Shown here: piece after piece, positions 40,282-50,022 of the stretch | Numbering within the stretch: the stretch's first letter is position 1 | Layout of the letters: the number at the start of each line of letters is the position of its first letter | Source of the DNA: Putridiphycobacter sp045107045 | Lineage (GTDB): Bacteria > Bacteroidota > Bacteroidia > Flavobacteriales_D > Crocinitomicaceae | Assembly: GCA_045107045.1 (NCBI GenBank) | Contig: JBGCFR010000055.1 | Span: 1 to 64,000 of the forward strand | DNA: 64,000 nt | Direction: 5' to 3' | Translations under genes and position numbers: made by a program | Notes under the pieces: generated by a model | What the model was told of the DNA's origin: nothing | The model's input: only the letters and a program-made list of their open reading frames with translations | Database searches by the model: none

Positions 40282-40983
40282 TTATACTAAGTAAAAGAAT
40301 GTAAATACAAATACCCACACTAAATCTACAAAGTGCCAGTATAATCCAACCTTTTCAACCATCTCGTAATGGCCTCTTCTTTCGTAAGTGCCGCTTACTG
40401 CATTGATTAAAATTATAATATTGAATATGACACCAGTTAAAACATGAAAGCCATGAAAACCAGTAATGAAGAAAAAGAAATTAGCGTAAAGTGTCGGACC
40501 ATAGGGGTTGTGTGCCAATGTTGCATTGTCAGCCCAAGTAGAAAGATCACCGTCTGTACCAGCGATAAATGAACTCCACTCCCAAACTTGAGATCCTAAA
40601 AATATAAACCCTCCAATAACAGTGAAAATTAGCCATTTCACCACGTTTTTCTTGTCCATTCTATGCCCAGCTTCAACGGCTAAAACCATTGTGACAGAAC
40701 TAATAATCAGAATAAAAGTCATTAAAGCTACATAAATCAATGGGTAATGATCATGTGTGCCTGGAAGGTGGAAAAACACCTCTTCGCCTGCAGGCCATGC
40801 TGCTGCTGTTTCAGGGTTCGAAAATTTAGCAAAGCCTAAAGAGGTTAATAAACCACCAAAAGTTAAGGCATCAGATACTAAGAAGAACCACATCATTAAC
40901 TTACCATAGCTTATGCTTAAAGGTGAGATTTTTCCTCCCCAAAGCGTCGCAGAATCAATTTGTTTAGAAGCAGGTGAACTCAT
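40282..40983 (-). CDS. ctaE: Cytochrome c oxidase subunit III
   Basis: A 233-residue heme-copper oxidase subunit III with five to six hydrophobic segments. It has FVLTGVIFN-type and WHFVDLVWVFVFTFFYL elements, including the HFVDxVW motif of subunit III near the C-terminus and FFITGFHGFHVLTG before it. It is the more conventional of two adjacent subunit III genes. Subunits I and II are not in the window. Confidence 0.93.
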   Translation of the reverse strand: MSSPASKQIDSATLWGGKISPLSISYGKLMMWFFLVSDALTFGGLLTSLGFAKFSNPETAAAWPAGEEVFFHLPGTHDHYPLIYVALMTFILIISSVTMVLAVEAGHRMDKKNVVKWLIFTVIGGFIFLGSQVWEWSSFIAGTDGDLSTWADNATLAHNPYGPTLYANFFFFITGFHGFHVLTGVIFNIIILINAVSGTYERRGHYEMVEKVGLYWHFVDLVWVFVFTFFYLV

Positions 40984-41006
40984 ATAAGATATTTATTTGT
41001 GCAAGT

Positions 41007-42068
41007 TTAATGAATAAAATTTAAAAATAGGTATAAATACAGCCATAAAATTCCCAAAAAATGCCAGTAGATACTGCCTATTTTTAGTCCAGTATATTGT
41101 TCCGCTTTGTACTTCTGTCTTCCAGCATTTACAGTTAGTACAATTAGCACAATAATTCCGGCGATCCAATGCAAAGCATGAACGAAAACGAATGCAATAA
41201 TGAATGAACTTGCTCTATTGCTCGAAGCACTAAGTTCACTATAAATGTAGGCAGAAATTTCTTGCCCATTTTTATAGAATTTTCGGTTTTCATAGTCAAT
41301 TGCTTGACCTTTATAAAATACTGTAAAGTCTTTTCCGTACTCACCTATAATATAAAAATCACCTCTGTTTTTTATAATGGCTTCAGCAAAATGCCATAAT
41401 CTACTTTTTTGAACTGGTGATAGTGATAAATCTTCAATTTCTAATCTGCCATTTTGATAAACCAATGCTTCATCATTTAATTTAAGACTATAAACGCCAT
41501 AGTTTATAAGTTCTTCTGGGTTTTCTGTCCGAATACTAAGTAATGGAGATAAAAAATCTTTTATTTCAGCTAAAAATGCTTCGGAAACCTCAGTACCTTG
41601 CCAAAAAAAGTGTTTTCCATCAAAACTGATTTCCTTTCCATTTTTATAAAGCGTAAAGTACTCTCCATATCTACCTTCAAGATTTATTATTTTACCTGTA
41701 ATGTTGTTCCCTGACTCTGATAAGCTAATAAAGCCTCGATACTGAGTGATACCGAAAAAAACACCTAATACCAGTGAGCAGGCAATTAAAATGGTTGCCC
41801 ATGTTGTTTGGTTTCTTTTTACGAATCGTACTGCAAAGACTAGAAGAATACTGCTTATGATAACAAGTAGACAACTCCACACGAAATAAGTTGGTAAGCT
41901 AACACTAACCCAAAAACTAGAGCCTTTTGCTACAATATAGCCACTTGTTAATCCCGCAAACAACATGATAATCGAAAATAAGCCAAACCATAATAGATTT
42001 TTCTTAATTTTTTCTTGCGCTAATAATTGTTTGTTGTCCGTTGTTGAATCGTCAATTTTTTCGGCCAT
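41007..42068 (-). CDS. Cytochrome c oxidase subunit III paralogue with large insertion
   Basis: A 353-residue subunit III homologue. Membrane segments lie at about 25-48, 60-82, 90-108, then 287-312 and 330-350, the last with HALHWIAGIIVL and GSIYWHFLGILWLYLYLFL. Between residues 112 and 285 is a long polar insert absent from normal subunit III. The insert contains two related units: YGEYFTLYKNGKEISF (about 134) and YGKDFTVFYKGQAIDY (about 244), each followed by a glycine/Glu strand and a helix. The frame is intact. It overlaps ctaB by one base. Confidence 0.85.
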   Translation of the reverse strand: MAEKIDDSTTDNKQLLAQEKIKKNLLWFGLFSIIMLFAGLTSGYIVAKGSSFWVSVSLPTYFVWSCLLVIISSILLVFAVRFVKRNQTTWATILIACSLVLGVFFGITQYRGFISLSESGNNITGKIINLEGRYGEYFTLYKNGKEISFDGKHFFWQGTEVSEAFLAEIKDFLSPLLSIRTENPEELINYGVYSLKLNDEALVYQNGRLEIEDLSLSPVQKSRLWHFAEAIIKNRGDFYIIGEYGKDFTVFYKGQAIDYENRKFYKNGQEISAYIYSELSASSNRASSFIIAFVFVHALHWIAGIIVLIVLTVNAGRQKYKAEQYTGLKIGSIYWHFLGILWLYLYLFLNFIH

Positions 42069-42952
42069 TAGATGTGGTTAAATACGTACAAAAATTGTAT
42101 AATCGGGAGGTAAATAAAAGAGGCAAACATCAATTTTTTTGCCAATTTATCTTCTTGAGTTCTGTAGAATTGAATTGTAATCCATAAAAACCAGAGTCCA
42201 GCAATTAATCCAATAATTAGGCTTATTAAACCCGTGTAGTTAAATAAATAAGGAAGAATTCCTGCAGGGACCAGCAGAATTGATGAAATCAAGATAATAA
42301 ATGCAGACCTTTTGTTCTTACGACCTTTCGAAGGCAATAAGGAAAAGCCACCCTTTGCATAGTCTTCATCAACAACCCATGCAATAGCCCAAAAATGCGG
42401 AAATTGCCAAATAAACTGTACTAAAAACATAATGCCAGCCAACTGACTGAATTCATTCGTGACAGCAACGACACCAAGCATTGGAGGAATTGCTCCAGGA
42501 AAAGCACCAACAAAAACAGCCCAGGGCGAGATGCGTTTTAGTGGGGTGTACAAAAATACATACATGCTAAGGGCAAGTAAACCCAGAATGCCGGAGAAAA
42601 AATTGATCTGAAAAAGTAATATTGAACCAACAATGGTCATAATAAGAGCCCAAACTAAAGCCTCGGTAACTGTTATGGCATTTGTAGGTAAAGGCCTCCC
42701 TGCGGTTCTTGGCATTTTTTTGTCAAGTTCACGTTCAATAATTTGGTTAAAAGCATTAGAAGCTCCCGTAATTAGAAAACCACCTGCAATTAAAAACCAG
42801 AAATTAAGGCTGAAATTGCCACTTGCAAATAAAAATCCAGAAACTGAAGATACAACTACTAAAAAAGATAGACGTAATTTTGTCAATGCCAAAATGGCTT
42901 TGATTTTGGACTGAGACTTTGTTTTTTCTATTGCAATTTGTTTAGAAGACAC
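42068..42952 (-). CDS. ctaB: Protoheme IX farnesyltransferase
   Basis: CtaB (CyoE) attaches farnesyl to protoheme to make heme O for oxidases. The 294-residue membrane protein has eight or nine helices and the prenyltransferase aspartate motifs NAFNQIIERELDKKMPRTAGRP and DEDYAKGGFSLLPS. It is the first gene of the oxidase operon, and a promoter box lies 18 bases upstream of its start. Confidence 0.95.
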   Translation of the reverse strand: MSSKQIAIEKTKSQSKIKAILALTKLRLSFLVVVSSVSGFLFASGNFSLNFWFLIAGGFLITGASNAFNQIIERELDKKMPRTAGRPLPTNAITVTEALVWALIMTIVGSILLFQINFFSGILGLLALSMYVFLYTPLKRISPWAVFVGAFPGAIPPMLGVVAVTNEFSQLAGIMFLVQFIWQFPHFWAIAWVVDEDYAKGGFSLLPSKGRKNKRSAFIILISSILLVPAGILPYLFNYTGLISLIIGLIAGLWFLWITIQFYRTQEDKLAKKLMFASFIYLPIIQFLYVFNHI

Positions 42953-42970
42953 GTTGAAAATTTAAAGATA

Positions 42971-42978
42971 CAAAGATA
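42971..42978 (-). promoter_or_regulatory. -7 promoter box of the ctaB-oxidase operon
   Basis: The minus strand reads TATCTTTG, a full match to TAnnTTTG, ending 18 bases before the ctaB ATG. It would drive the whole seven-gene operon down to DUF420. Confidence 0.5.
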
Positions 42979-43041
42979 TTAAATATATCTATTCTTCATT
43001 AACGATATAGTAATTAAATGCTCTGTTACTAAATCTTAATT

Positions 43042-44532
43042 TTACAAATTATCGTAGCGATTCCATATCCGTGAGCGAATTCCGATTTCAAAACTATGAT
43101 TTTGATCAAAATATTGTTCTTTGGTGGCAAGTCTTATCCTATACCTAGCTGTAAGGAATAGATTCGGTATGTGTTTTATAGGGTATTCATAATAAAGGCT
43201 AGTGATGAAAACATTATGTTTTTCACCTTGTCCAATTTTGTGATTATAATTTCCCAACCTATCACTGTACGATTCAAAAATATTTTGACCATAGCTTATG
43301 TCTGATGAATCAGACCCGTACATGCTATAAAAAAAATGGGCTGTAAACTGGTGTTTTTTGTATTGATATGATAGCATTGAATTAATTTCATAGAAGTTGG
43401 CACCAAGTGGGTGTGTAACACTAGAATTTGCATGGCCATAACTTTGTGGACTTTGTTTATGTGAATAGGTAAAGGGTCTTACCATATTAAATTCGAGTTG
43501 TGCGAAAAAATTAGGTATAATGAAATGCATAGATTTGACACCGAATTGAGTGCCAAATTTATTGGCCCACCATTGGTTTCGAGCTCTTATTTCCTTTAAA
43601 TAAAATTCATCCAAAACTAATTGTAAATACCATACAGAGTTTTTATTGGGCTTGTAACTTAAATCCATTCCTAATAAGACATTATCGGCTGATCCTTGTG
43701 CGTATTCTACAGGCCGATATAATACGAAAGGATTCATGTAATTCGGTTCAAAAAACCGATTAGTGAGTGAGTCTTTCGCTTGCCATATAACAGATTCAAA
43801 AACAGATAAGTTGATACGTTTGTTAATATTCCAACTCAAGTAATGAATGGCGGAAAGTTTGGTGATATCTTTAGTTTGATCACTAGGTTCATTAAAAAAA
43901 TCGTTCCAAACATTAAATAAATTAACATATTTAATCCCCCAAAAAGAAGTTTCCATTTTTAAAAAAGGATTTGAAGCAGCATGATCGGACAGTAGTAATG
44001 ACCTATACCCATTTCCAAAACTGTTCTTACCGATCCCTCCCAAAAAAGTGAAGAATTTATTGGGTTTAAACGCTGCAACTAACTCACCTTGAAAAAACAT
44101 ATTGCCAAACTGCTTCCTACTAACACTTATATCAATATTTGATATGCTTTGAATGGAATCACGTATAAAGTGACTGGCTGTAGCATAGGGCAGTACTTTT
44201 CCGGAAATTGTAAATTTTTTCCAGCCAAAGTCAATTCCAGCGCCTATCCCTAAATCAAATAGTCCTCCTGTTCTATTATCAATTCCTATACCTAAATCAG
44301 TAATAGGATATATAAGTCCTCGTTTTTTTATTGGAATAGAAATTAGCGTTGAAGCTAATGGAAGGGTTTTTATTATAAGGGGTTTAACATTATTGTGCGT
44401 TTTATTTGTAAAATCTAGCGAGTCCGAAAATAAATAGTTTCTTACATGTTGATTTTTTACTGTAAGCATTTGAGAAGTGCCATAAAAGCATGAAAATAAT
44501 GTAAATAAGAATAATACGCAGTTAATTTTCAT
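43042..44532 (-). CDS. Wzi/RemB-like outer-membrane barrel protein (distal copy)
   Basis: A 496-residue protein with a signal peptide (INCVLFLFTLFSCFYGTSQ) and a barrel-like body. It contains NSFGNGYRSLLLSDHAASNPFL, a segment like that of Wzi-type capsule proteins and Flavobacterium RemB gliding proteins, and THPLGANFYEINSML. It resembles the 526-residue product two genes upstream. Its start overlaps the transferase gene by 11 bases. A role in attaching or exporting surface polysaccharide is inferred from context. Confidence 0.6.
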   Translation of the reverse strand: MKINCVLFLFTLFSCFYGTSQMLTVKNQHVRNYLFSDSLDFTNKTHNNVKPLIIKTLPLASTLISIPIKKRGLIYPITDLGIGIDNRTGGLFDLGIGAGIDFGWKKFTISGKVLPYATASHFIRDSIQSISNIDISVSRKQFGNMFFQGELVAAFKPNKFFTFLGGIGKNSFGNGYRSLLLSDHAASNPFLKMETSFWGIKYVNLFNVWNDFFNEPSDQTKDITKLSAIHYLSWNINKRINLSVFESVIWQAKDSLTNRFFEPNYMNPFVLYRPVEYAQGSADNVLLGMDLSYKPNKNSVWYLQLVLDEFYLKEIRARNQWWANKFGTQFGVKSMHFIIPNFFAQLEFNMVRPFTYSHKQSPQSYGHANSSVTHPLGANFYEINSMLSYQYKKHQFTAHFFYSMYGSDSSDISYGQNIFESYSDRLGNYNHKIGQGEKHNVFITSLYYEYPIKHIPNLFLTARYRIRLATKEQYFDQNHSFEIGIRSRIWNRYDNL

Positions 44533-45592
44533 TCTTCACCTTAGTTAGTGTAATTATAGCAGTAAAAAGCAATGCCCAACATAATAAAATAATTAGTTGA
44601 AGAGTTGGATTTAACTGAGGTGTTAATGTTGCTATAAGGATACAAGAAATGTTAAACGCGTATAATGTAAAAACTACTTTTTTATGACCAAACCCTCTAT
44701 CTTGAAGTTTATGATGCAAATGAATTCTATCAGCTTCAAAAGGGGATTTACCTGCAATAATTCTCAAAATAAAAACACGAAGGGTATCTAATAACGGATA
44801 AATTAGGACTGCAATAGCTAGAACAGGAGTTGAGATATCAGTAAATGGTGATATTAAGAAATTAGTATCAGACTCAATTACTTGGGTAGTTAGTACAAAC
44901 ACAATTGCACCAATTGTTAGTGAGCCAGAGTCACCCATAAATATTCTTGCAGGATTAAAATTAAATACTAAGAAACCAAAAAGTGCACCAGCCAAAGAAA
45001 ATGAAACAACGGCCCAATGAGGAGCTGGACTATAGCAGAACCATATACCATATGTTAGAGCAATAATAAAGCCGATTCCAGCTGCCAATCCATCAACTCC
45101 GTCAATTAAATTAATTGCATTTACAATAACTATATAAACAAACATTGAAATAAGAAATTGTGCATAATCAGGGAGTGTCACTTCAAGACCAAATATGCCG
45201 TGAAAAGATTCAATCTTTAAGTTTCCCATCAATACTAGTATGAATCCTACCACAAAATGGGCAATTAATTTTTTTGATGGAGACATACCGATTATATCAT
45301 CTTTAACTCCTACAAAAAAAAGTAGAACTAAACTCCCCATTAAATAGAGGAAAGGGCCTAAATATTTTTCTATTCCTTCATAATCTGGAAACCATAAAAA
45401 ACAGGCAAACATAAATGCGCTAAAAATAATAACACCACCAATTGTAGGAATGCTTCGATTATGTAATTTACGATCCTCTGAAGGTTCATCAACTAAATGT
45501 TTAAGTTTAGCTACCTTAATTAATGAAGGGGTTGCAAAAATAACCACTAGAAATGCTGTTGTAAACGCTAAAACGTAATGATATAAATTCAT
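44522..45592 (-). CDS. WecA/MraY-type sugar-phosphate transferase
   Basis: A 356-residue membrane enzyme with ten or eleven helices that would transfer a sugar-1-phosphate to undecaprenyl phosphate, starting a surface glycan. The aspartate-rich motifs are VKDDIIGMSPSKKL, NAINLIDGVDGLAAGIG and FMGDSGSLTIGAI, and the WecA-type histidine motif is IHLHHKLQDRGF near the C-terminus. It is flanked by two outer-membrane Wzi/RemB-like genes in the fucose operon. Confidence 0.9.
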   Translation of the reverse strand: MNLYHYVLAFTTAFLVVIFATPSLIKVAKLKHLVDEPSEDRKLHNRSIPTIGGVIIFSAFMFACFLWFPDYEGIEKYLGPFLYLMGSLVLLFFVGVKDDIIGMSPSKKLIAHFVVGFILVLMGNLKIESFHGIFGLEVTLPDYAQFLISMFVYIVIVNAINLIDGVDGLAAGIGFIIALTYGIWFCYSPAPHWAVVSFSLAGALFGFLVFNFNPARIFMGDSGSLTIGAIVFVLTTQVIESDTNFLISPFTDISTPVLAIAVLIYPLLDTLRVFILRIIAGKSPFEADRIHLHHKLQDRGFGHKKVVFTLYAFNISCILIATLTPQLNPTLQLIILLCWALLFTAIITLTKVKNEN

Positions 45593-45593
45593 T

Positions 45594-47174
45594 TTACCAG
45601 TCTAAAGTTTTTTGATGTAAGTTTGTTTTAATGCCAAAATAAGCAAAATTACTGCTATTAGCGATACTCTGCACAGTACTTATTCTGTTTAAATAGCCAC
45701 AATACAGTTCTAAGTTGTACTTTTTGTTAAATCTATAACCCACTTCAATCCGATTAAACCAGACGTTATTTGCTATGTTCGGATTAGCGTTGTCAAGCTG
45801 CATTAGCAGAGTTTCGCTAACTCTACCTGTGTCTGAGACAAACCTAAGCGAATAGATAGAGGTATTTGTTATAAACCACCTTTTGAATTCAAAGTCCATA
45901 ATGGCAATAATTTCTTGAAAATTATTGCCTATTGGGTGTGCAAGGGGTAAATTTGAATGATTGTAATTTGCCCTTTTGTTTTTATTCAAGTATGTTTCTG
46001 ATGTAATTTGATTGTATTCAATTTGCAAATTTAATTTAGGAAGAAATAGATCATATAAACCTAAACCAAATTGATAACCTCCTATTTTGTTATTGTCAAA
46101 AACCATTTGAGTATACATTCTAATTGATTTTAAACTTATTGAGGCGTTTAACCCATAAAAACTATTGTATTTATTGTTGATTTCTGAAATGAAGAGTCCA
46201 TTCCCAACTATGGGATTAAGTGATGCAATATTTAAGGGGATGGTTCCTTGCGAATCAACTCTAACCCAGGTGTTATTCTCGAATAAGCCCACTTGAATAT
46301 TTTTATTGAAGCTATACTCTAAATAATGCCCAACTGATAGCTTTCGTTCATAGTTTGCTTCAGGGGTTAAATGAAATGGGAGCCGATACAAATTTTGTTG
46401 ACTGGCGTAAATTATATTATATTGTAACATACCATTAAATAATAGTAGTTCTGGCTTGAGATATGGATAATTGACTGAAAAATCTGATAGTAGAAGTGAG
46501 CGATACCCATGGCCTATAAAATGATTTCCATTTCCTGCTTCAATTGATAGCCATTTCGAAGGTTGATAGTTAAAATAGCCTTTTGAAAATGCAAAATCGA
46601 AACCAGTTGTTTTAAAAATTTTAGTTCGTGCATATCCAGGCACAATAGCATTTATTTGTTTATAGCTATTACCTGAAACGTCGAACTCTCCATGTGAGAG
46701 CACATAATCAGTTTGATAATTCAATAATGTGGCCTGATTTTCATATATGCTGGTTTCAAAAGCAAAATTTTTAAAAAACTTTGCTTGAATTCTAATCCCT
46801 CTAGTGTTCCATAATTTTATGGGTTGGTCAACGTCACTAAAATCGTTTCCAACTTCAAGATCAATCAGAGGGTCTGCAACACACCAAAAGTCATTACCTT
46901 TAAAAATGAGAAAGTGTTCCTTAAAGAGCTTTTGAGTAATCCAATAGTAGTAGTTTCCTTGATCATGGAATACTATGTCAGTATTTGTTTTTTTCTCATT
47001 AATAGGTTTAAAGCCTAAATGGGTGTTTTGATTTTTGACTGCGCTATCCTTTAAAAAAATCTGGTAAATGGATTGAGTATATGAACGGGCAATAGGGATG
47101 TTTAATTGACTAAATCCAACATTCGATAAAATCAAACAGTAAGAAATAAATACATACTGTACTGCTTTTTGCAT
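45594..47174 (-). CDS. Wzi/RemB-like outer-membrane barrel protein (proximal copy)
   Basis: A 526-residue signal-peptide protein, a paralogue of the 496-residue one. Shared landmarks are GNHFIGHGYRSLLLSDFSVN, LPLAHPIGNNFQEIIAI and the barrel-like C-terminal strands (IEVGYRFNKKYNLELYCGY). It is encoded between fcl and the WecA-type gene. The Wzi or RemB assignment is by motif recall; RemB-like proteins are linked to gliding and surface adhesion. Confidence 0.6.
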   Translation of the reverse strand: MQKAVQYVFISYCLILSNVGFSQLNIPIARSYTQSIYQIFLKDSAVKNQNTHLGFKPINEKKTNTDIVFHDQGNYYYWITQKLFKEHFLIFKGNDFWCVADPLIDLEVGNDFSDVDQPIKLWNTRGIRIQAKFFKNFAFETSIYENQATLLNYQTDYVLSHGEFDVSGNSYKQINAIVPGYARTKIFKTTGFDFAFSKGYFNYQPSKWLSIEAGNGNHFIGHGYRSLLLSDFSVNYPYLKPELLLFNGMLQYNIIYASQQNLYRLPFHLTPEANYERKLSVGHYLEYSFNKNIQVGLFENNTWVRVDSQGTIPLNIASLNPIVGNGLFISEINNKYNSFYGLNASISLKSIRMYTQMVFDNNKIGGYQFGLGLYDLFLPKLNLQIEYNQITSETYLNKNKRANYNHSNLPLAHPIGNNFQEIIAIMDFEFKRWFITNTSIYSLRFVSDTGRVSETLLMQLDNANPNIANNVWFNRIEVGYRFNKKYNLELYCGYLNRISTVQSIANSSNFAYFGIKTNLHQKTLDW

Positions 47175-47201
47175 AGTGTCAATTATATTTTAGCTAAGTA
47201 T

Positions 47202-48137
47202 TTAATTTAGCAAACCATTTGTCAACGCGTCCTTGTAAACAGATTGTATACCATCTTCAAGTTCAATTTTGTATTTCCAACCTGCATTTTCTAGTTTAGA
47301 TACATCCATTAATTTTCTTGGTGTACCATCAGGTTTACTGTCATTAAAAACTAAGTCGCCTTCAAAATTGACAATTTTTTTGATTAGGAGGGCAAGGTCT
47401 TTTATCGAAATTTCTTTACCTGAACCTAAATTAACAAATGCCTTATCTTCGTAATTATTCATAATGAATAAGCAGGCGTTAGCCAAGTCATCAACATGCA
47501 AAAATTCTCTTAATGGACTACCAGTTCCCCAAATTTCAACAGCATTTGCTCCACTCACTTTGGCTTGGTGAAATTTCTTAATCAGTGCAGGTAAAACATG
47601 AGAGTTATTTAAATCGTAATTATCGTTAGGGCCATATAAATTGGTAGGCATTGCCGAAATGAAATTGGCTCCGTATTGGTCAAAATAAGTTTCACATAAC
47701 TTAATTCCAGCAATTTTTGCTATTGCGTATGGTTCGTTCGTTGGCTCTAGTTGACCACTTAGTAAATAATCTTCTTTGAGCGGTTGTGGTGCCATTTTTG
47801 GATAGATACAAGATGATCCTAAAAAGAGTAATTTATCAACTTTATTTTCAAAAGCTGCATGAATAATGTTTGTGGCAATCATTAAATTATCATATAAAAA
47901 ATCTGCTCGGTAGGTATTGTTAGCTTGAATACCGCCAACCTTTGCAGCAGCTAGGAATACGTATTCAGGTTTTTCCTCAATAAAGAAGGCATTCACAGCT
48001 TGTTGATTTCTTAAATCTAGTTCTTTTGAAGTACGATAGATAACGTTATTATAACCTTCAATTTTTAGTTTTCTTAAAATAGCCGACCCCACCATTCCAC
48101 GGTGTCCTGCTATGTATATTTTCGAACTTTTTTCCAC
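47202..48137 (-). CDS. fcl: GDP-L-fucose synthase
   Basis: This epimerase-reductase converts GDP-4-keto-6-deoxy-D-mannose to GDP-L-fucose with NADPH. The 311-residue protein has the nucleotide-binding AGHRGMVGSAI at the N-terminus, the FLGSSCIYP serine site, and the PYAIAKIAGIKLCE Tyr-Lys pair. The start overlaps the gmd stop by one base, so the two are coupled. Confidence 0.96.
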   Translation of the reverse strand: MEKSSKIYIAGHRGMVGSAILRKLKIEGYNNVIYRTSKELDLRNQQAVNAFFIEEKPEYVFLAAAKVGGIQANNTYRADFLYDNLMIATNIIHAAFENKVDKLLFLGSSCIYPKMAPQPLKEDYLLSGQLEPTNEPYAIAKIAGIKLCETYFDQYGANFISAMPTNLYGPNDNYDLNNSHVLPALIKKFHQAKVSGANAVEIWGTGSPLREFLHVDDLANACLFIMNNYEDKAFVNLGSGKEISIKDLALLIKKIVNFEGDLVFNDSKPDGTPRKLMDVSKLENAGWKYKIELEDGIQSVYKDALTNGLLN

Positions 48138-49228
48138 TATTCGTGATAATTAAATGTTTGATGTCCGCCCTCTTGCAGATATTTGTCTTTTTTAAACAGA
48201 TTCATGTCTGCTTCTACCATTTCACTAACTAATTCTTGAAAAGTATAAACAGGTTCCCATCCAAGCTCTTTCTTCGCTTTTGATGCATCACCATGCAGCA
48301 GTTCAACTTCTGTTGGGCGGAAGTATGCAGGGTCTACTTCAACTAATGTTTGGCCAGTGGCTTTATCTAATCCTTTCTCATTCTCTCCTTCACCCTTCCA
48401 GTCAATATCTATACCTACTTCTTTAAAGGCCAATGTTACAAATTCACGTACCGGATGCGTTTCACCTGAAGCCAAAACGAAATCGTCTGCCACTTCCTGT
48501 TGCAACATTAACCACATGCCTTTTACATAGTCTTTAGCATGTCCCCAATCTCTTTTGGCATCTAGATTGCCTAAAAATAACTTCTCTTGCAGACCTAGTT
48601 TAATCTTTGCAACAGCTCTTGTAATTTTTCTGGTTACAAAGGTTTCACCTCTTAAAGGGCTTTCATGATTGAACAATATTCCATTGCAAGCATAAAGATT
48701 ATAGGCTTCACGATAATTCTTAACAATCCAAAACCCATAAATTTTAGCCACTGCATATGGGCTTCGTGGATAAAATGGTGTGGTTTCAGTTTGTGGAGTT
48801 TCCACCACCTTACCATAAAGTTCGGAGGTAGAAGCTTGGTAAAATTTAACTTTGTTTTCTAGTTTTAAAATTCTGATAGCTTCTAGTAGCCTTAACGTGC
48901 CTATGCCATCTGCATTGGCCGTATATTCAGGAGTGTCGAAAGAAACCTTAACATGCGACATAGCTGCAAGGTTGTAAATTTCATCAGGTTGAATTTCTTG
49001 GACAAGACGAATCAAGTTCGTTGAATCCGTCAAATCACCATAATGCAGAAACAAATTGACATCTTTTTCATGTCGATCTTGATAGAGGTGATCAATTCTA
49101 TCGGTATTGAAAAGAGAACTTCGTCTTTTAATACCATGTACTATATAATTTTTTTCCAAAAGTAACTCTGCAAGATAAGCGCCATCCTGTCCTGTAACTC
49201 CTGTTATTAATGCAACCTTTTGTGACAT
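48137..49228 (-). CDS. gmd: GDP-mannose 4,6-dehydratase
   Basis: Gmd carries out the first committed step from GDP-mannose to GDP-fucose. The 363-residue protein has ITGVTGQDGAYLAELLLEK, the catalytic region QASTSELYGK, the YxxxK pair in PRSPYAVAKIYGFW, and the NADP-binding RRSSLFNTDRIDHLY. It is two bases downstream of cysQ and overlaps fcl. Confidence 0.97.
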   Translation of the reverse strand: MSQKVALITGVTGQDGAYLAELLLEKNYIVHGIKRRSSLFNTDRIDHLYQDRHEKDVNLFLHYGDLTDSTNLIRLVQEIQPDEIYNLAAMSHVKVSFDTPEYTANADGIGTLRLLEAIRILKLENKVKFYQASTSELYGKVVETPQTETTPFYPRSPYAVAKIYGFWIVKNYREAYNLYACNGILFNHESPLRGETFVTRKITRAVAKIKLGLQEKLFLGNLDAKRDWGHAKDYVKGMWLMLQQEVADDFVLASGETHPVREFVTLAFKEVGIDIDWKGEGENEKGLDKATGQTLVEVDPAYFRPTEVELLHGDASKAKKELGWEPVYTFQELVSEMVEADMNLFKKDKYLQEGGHQTFNYHE

Positions 49229-49230
49229 GT

Positions 49231-50022
49231 TTAAATTTTTAAATGTTTACGTTTGGCAATAAAATATGGGTTTTTAAGCTTTGGCTTATTATAGGTAAGT
49301 GTTTCTCTTGTTTCAAAATGGATAACTTCACCACCAACAGCTTCATAAATAGCTTGTCCAGCTGCAATATCCCATTCCATTGTTGGTGCCAATCTGACGT
49401 AAAAATCAGCAATTCCTTTAGTTAAATCAAAGAATTTAAGAGCACTACCTTTTTTTATAACCTCAAGTTTTCCATATTTTAGTTCCAATGATCTGACAAA
49501 TTTAACAACACTGCCTGAAAAACCACCATTAGAATGCAATATAACTTTATTTTGTGCTGATTCTTTTGGTGAGATTCGCCATTTTTCATTCCAAATATTT
49601 TTTGCTTGAAATGGAATAGAAAAAGCACCAATACCTTTCCCTCCATATATAATCATTGATTCAATTGGATTTGCAATTAGTCCGAGTATCGGTTTTCCAT
49701 TTTCAATTAATCCAATGCTAATACAAAATTGCCCACTTTTTTTAATGAATTCTTTTGTTCCGTCGATAGGATCAACCAGCCATATTCTATTGTGTTTGGT
49801 ACGTTCTTGAAAAGACATCTTTTCTTCTTCTTCCGAAATAATTGGAATTCCTAAGGGTTCTAGATGTTTTAAAATAATTTTACTTGCTGCTTTGTCAGCA
49901 GCTGTAACTGGAGATTGATCTTCTTTTATTTCAACTTCGAACTCTGAATTATAAATTTCTAAAATAGCAATTGAGGCTTCTTCAACTGCTTTAATTAAAT
50001 ATTTAATATAGTCTTTTGTCAT
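49231..50022 (-). CDS. cysQ: 3'(2'),5'-bisphosphate nucleotidase CysQ
   Basis: CysQ removes the 3'-phosphate of PAP(S) and belongs to the lithium-sensitive inositol-phosphatase superfamily. The 263-residue protein has the metal-binding motifs ISEEEEKMSF, DPIDGTKEFI and WDIAAGQAI. A role in sulfated-polysaccharide or sulfur metabolism is likely. It overlaps deoC by four bases. Confidence 0.93.
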   Translation of the reverse strand: MTKDYIKYLIKAVEEASIAILEIYNSEFEVEIKEDQSPVTAADKAASKIILKHLEPLGIPIISEEEEKMSFQERTKHNRIWLVDPIDGTKEFIKKSGQFCISIGLIENGKPILGLIANPIESMIIYGGKGIGAFSIPFQAKNIWNEKWRISPKESAQNKVILHSNGGFSGSVVKFVRSLELKYGKLEVIKKGSALKFFDLTKGIADFYVRLAPTMEWDIAAGQAIYEAVGGEVIHFETRETLTYNKPKLKNPYFIAKRKHLKI

